Shown here: piece by piece, positions 63,859 to 64,000 of the stretch
How positions within the stretch are numbered: the first letter of the stretch is position 1
How the letters are laid out: each line of letters opens with the position of its first letter
Origin: Jeongeupia sp. HS-3
GTDB lineage: Bacteria; Pseudomonadota; Gammaproteobacteria; Burkholderiales; Chitinibacteraceae
Assembly (NCBI RefSeq): GCF_015140455.1
Contig: NZ_AP024094.1
Coordinates: 2,232,001 to 2,296,000 of the forward strand
Direction of reading: 5' to 3'
Length of the DNA: 64,000 nucleotides
Position numbers and translations under genes: made by a program
The notes under the pieces: generated by a model
What the model was told of the DNA's origin: nothing
Databases searched by the model: none
Seen by the model: only the letters and a program-made list of their open reading frames with translations

Positions 63859-63882
63859 AAAAGCCGCCTACGGGCGGTTTTT
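63859..63882 (+). terminator. Intrinsic terminator after glnQ
   Basis: Stem AAGCCGCC pairing with GGCGGTTT (8 bp including a G-U) around a four-base loop, followed by a T-run, 10 bp past the stop. Confidence 0.85.
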
Positions 63883-63957
63883 CCATGGTGTTGCGTTTAT
63901 GCCGACACCAGCTTGTAAGCTAGGGTTTTCACCAAGCGCAGCATTCCGGCGTGGCAC

Positions 63958-63965
63958 CTATACTC
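63958..63965 (+). promoter_or_regulatory. Possible promoter -10 element at the window end
   Basis: TATACT (63959-63964) lies 25-30 bp before the last bases, with no convincing -35. A gene may start at ATG 63988 or beyond the edge. Nothing else is readable in 63885-64000. Confidence 0.3.
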
Positions 63966-64000
63966 GAATGGTGTGAAAAAACACGCTATGGAGATTGCCC

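Overview
The window is a gene-dense stretch of a GC-rich bacterial chromosome. Gene content and order (lptD-surA-pdxA-rsmA, dacA-dat-DUF493-lipB-lipA, dapF-DUF484-xerC, lptG-lptF divergent from pepA-holC, murU-amgK, groESL with a CIRCE-like operator, a class I-type PHA synthase) point to a betaproteobacterium. My best guess is Neisseriales, perhaps Chitinibacteraceae, but that placement is inference; there is no rRNA or tRNA in the window to anchor it.

Layout. 1-2.6 kb: two divergent L,D-transpeptidase-fold proteins, an Lpp/OprI-like lipoprotein and ridA. 2.8-5.0 kb: a LysE-type exporter, then a complete IS5-family insertion (IS427-like, transposase in two frames) lying between a promoter-like sequence and a membrane diguanylate cyclase. 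5.0-9.9 kb, minus strand: pcnB-folK-panB-HD hydrolase-transglutaminase-like-panC. 10-15.6 kb, plus strand: PhzF-like isomerase, DD-carboxypeptidase, D-amino-acid aminotransferase, DUF493, lipB, lipA, thioesterase. 15.7-17.8 kb: groES-groEL. 18.2-21.1 kb, minus strand: a bufferin-type RiPP locus (DUF2282 precursor, DUF692/MNIO enzyme, DUF2063 partner, DoxX), with a PhnB-like gene further on. 21.4-24.3 kb: bioA and an unknown 502-aa protein. 24.3-31.1 kb, minus strand: xerC, DUF484, dapF, CoA-binding protein, a GGDEF-EAL protein, argA. 31.1-38.8 kb, minus strand: a surface-polysaccharide cluster (WbaP-type initiating transferase, five glycosyltransferases, Wzx-type flippase). 39-42.3 kb: galE, lptG, lptF. 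42.4-46 kb, plus strand: pepA, holC and a protein carrying 48 copies of a 9-bp repeat. 46-50.8 kb, minus strand: a TonB-dependent metal-uptake locus. 51-54.2 kb: tkt, then a Fur-box-like site, a 36-codon His-rich small membrane ORF and gpmA. 54.2-57.7 kb, minus strand: phaC, murU, amgK. 57.7-63.9 kb, plus strand: lptD-surA-pdxA-rsmA and a GlnQ-like ATPase.

The most notable system is the bufferin-type locus. Its precursor is an 81-aa exported protein with four cysteines; the families encoded beside it are known to modify Cys residues and, in studied cases, to protect against copper. Other points worth a second look are the near-perfect 48-unit VNTR, the unannotated 36-aa His-rich ORF upstream of gpmA, a terminator-like hairpin just before the wzx start codon, and two kinds of dispersed intergenic repeat. 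Most other genes are ordinary housekeeping genes, and many open frames on the opposite strand are GC-rich shadows that I left out.
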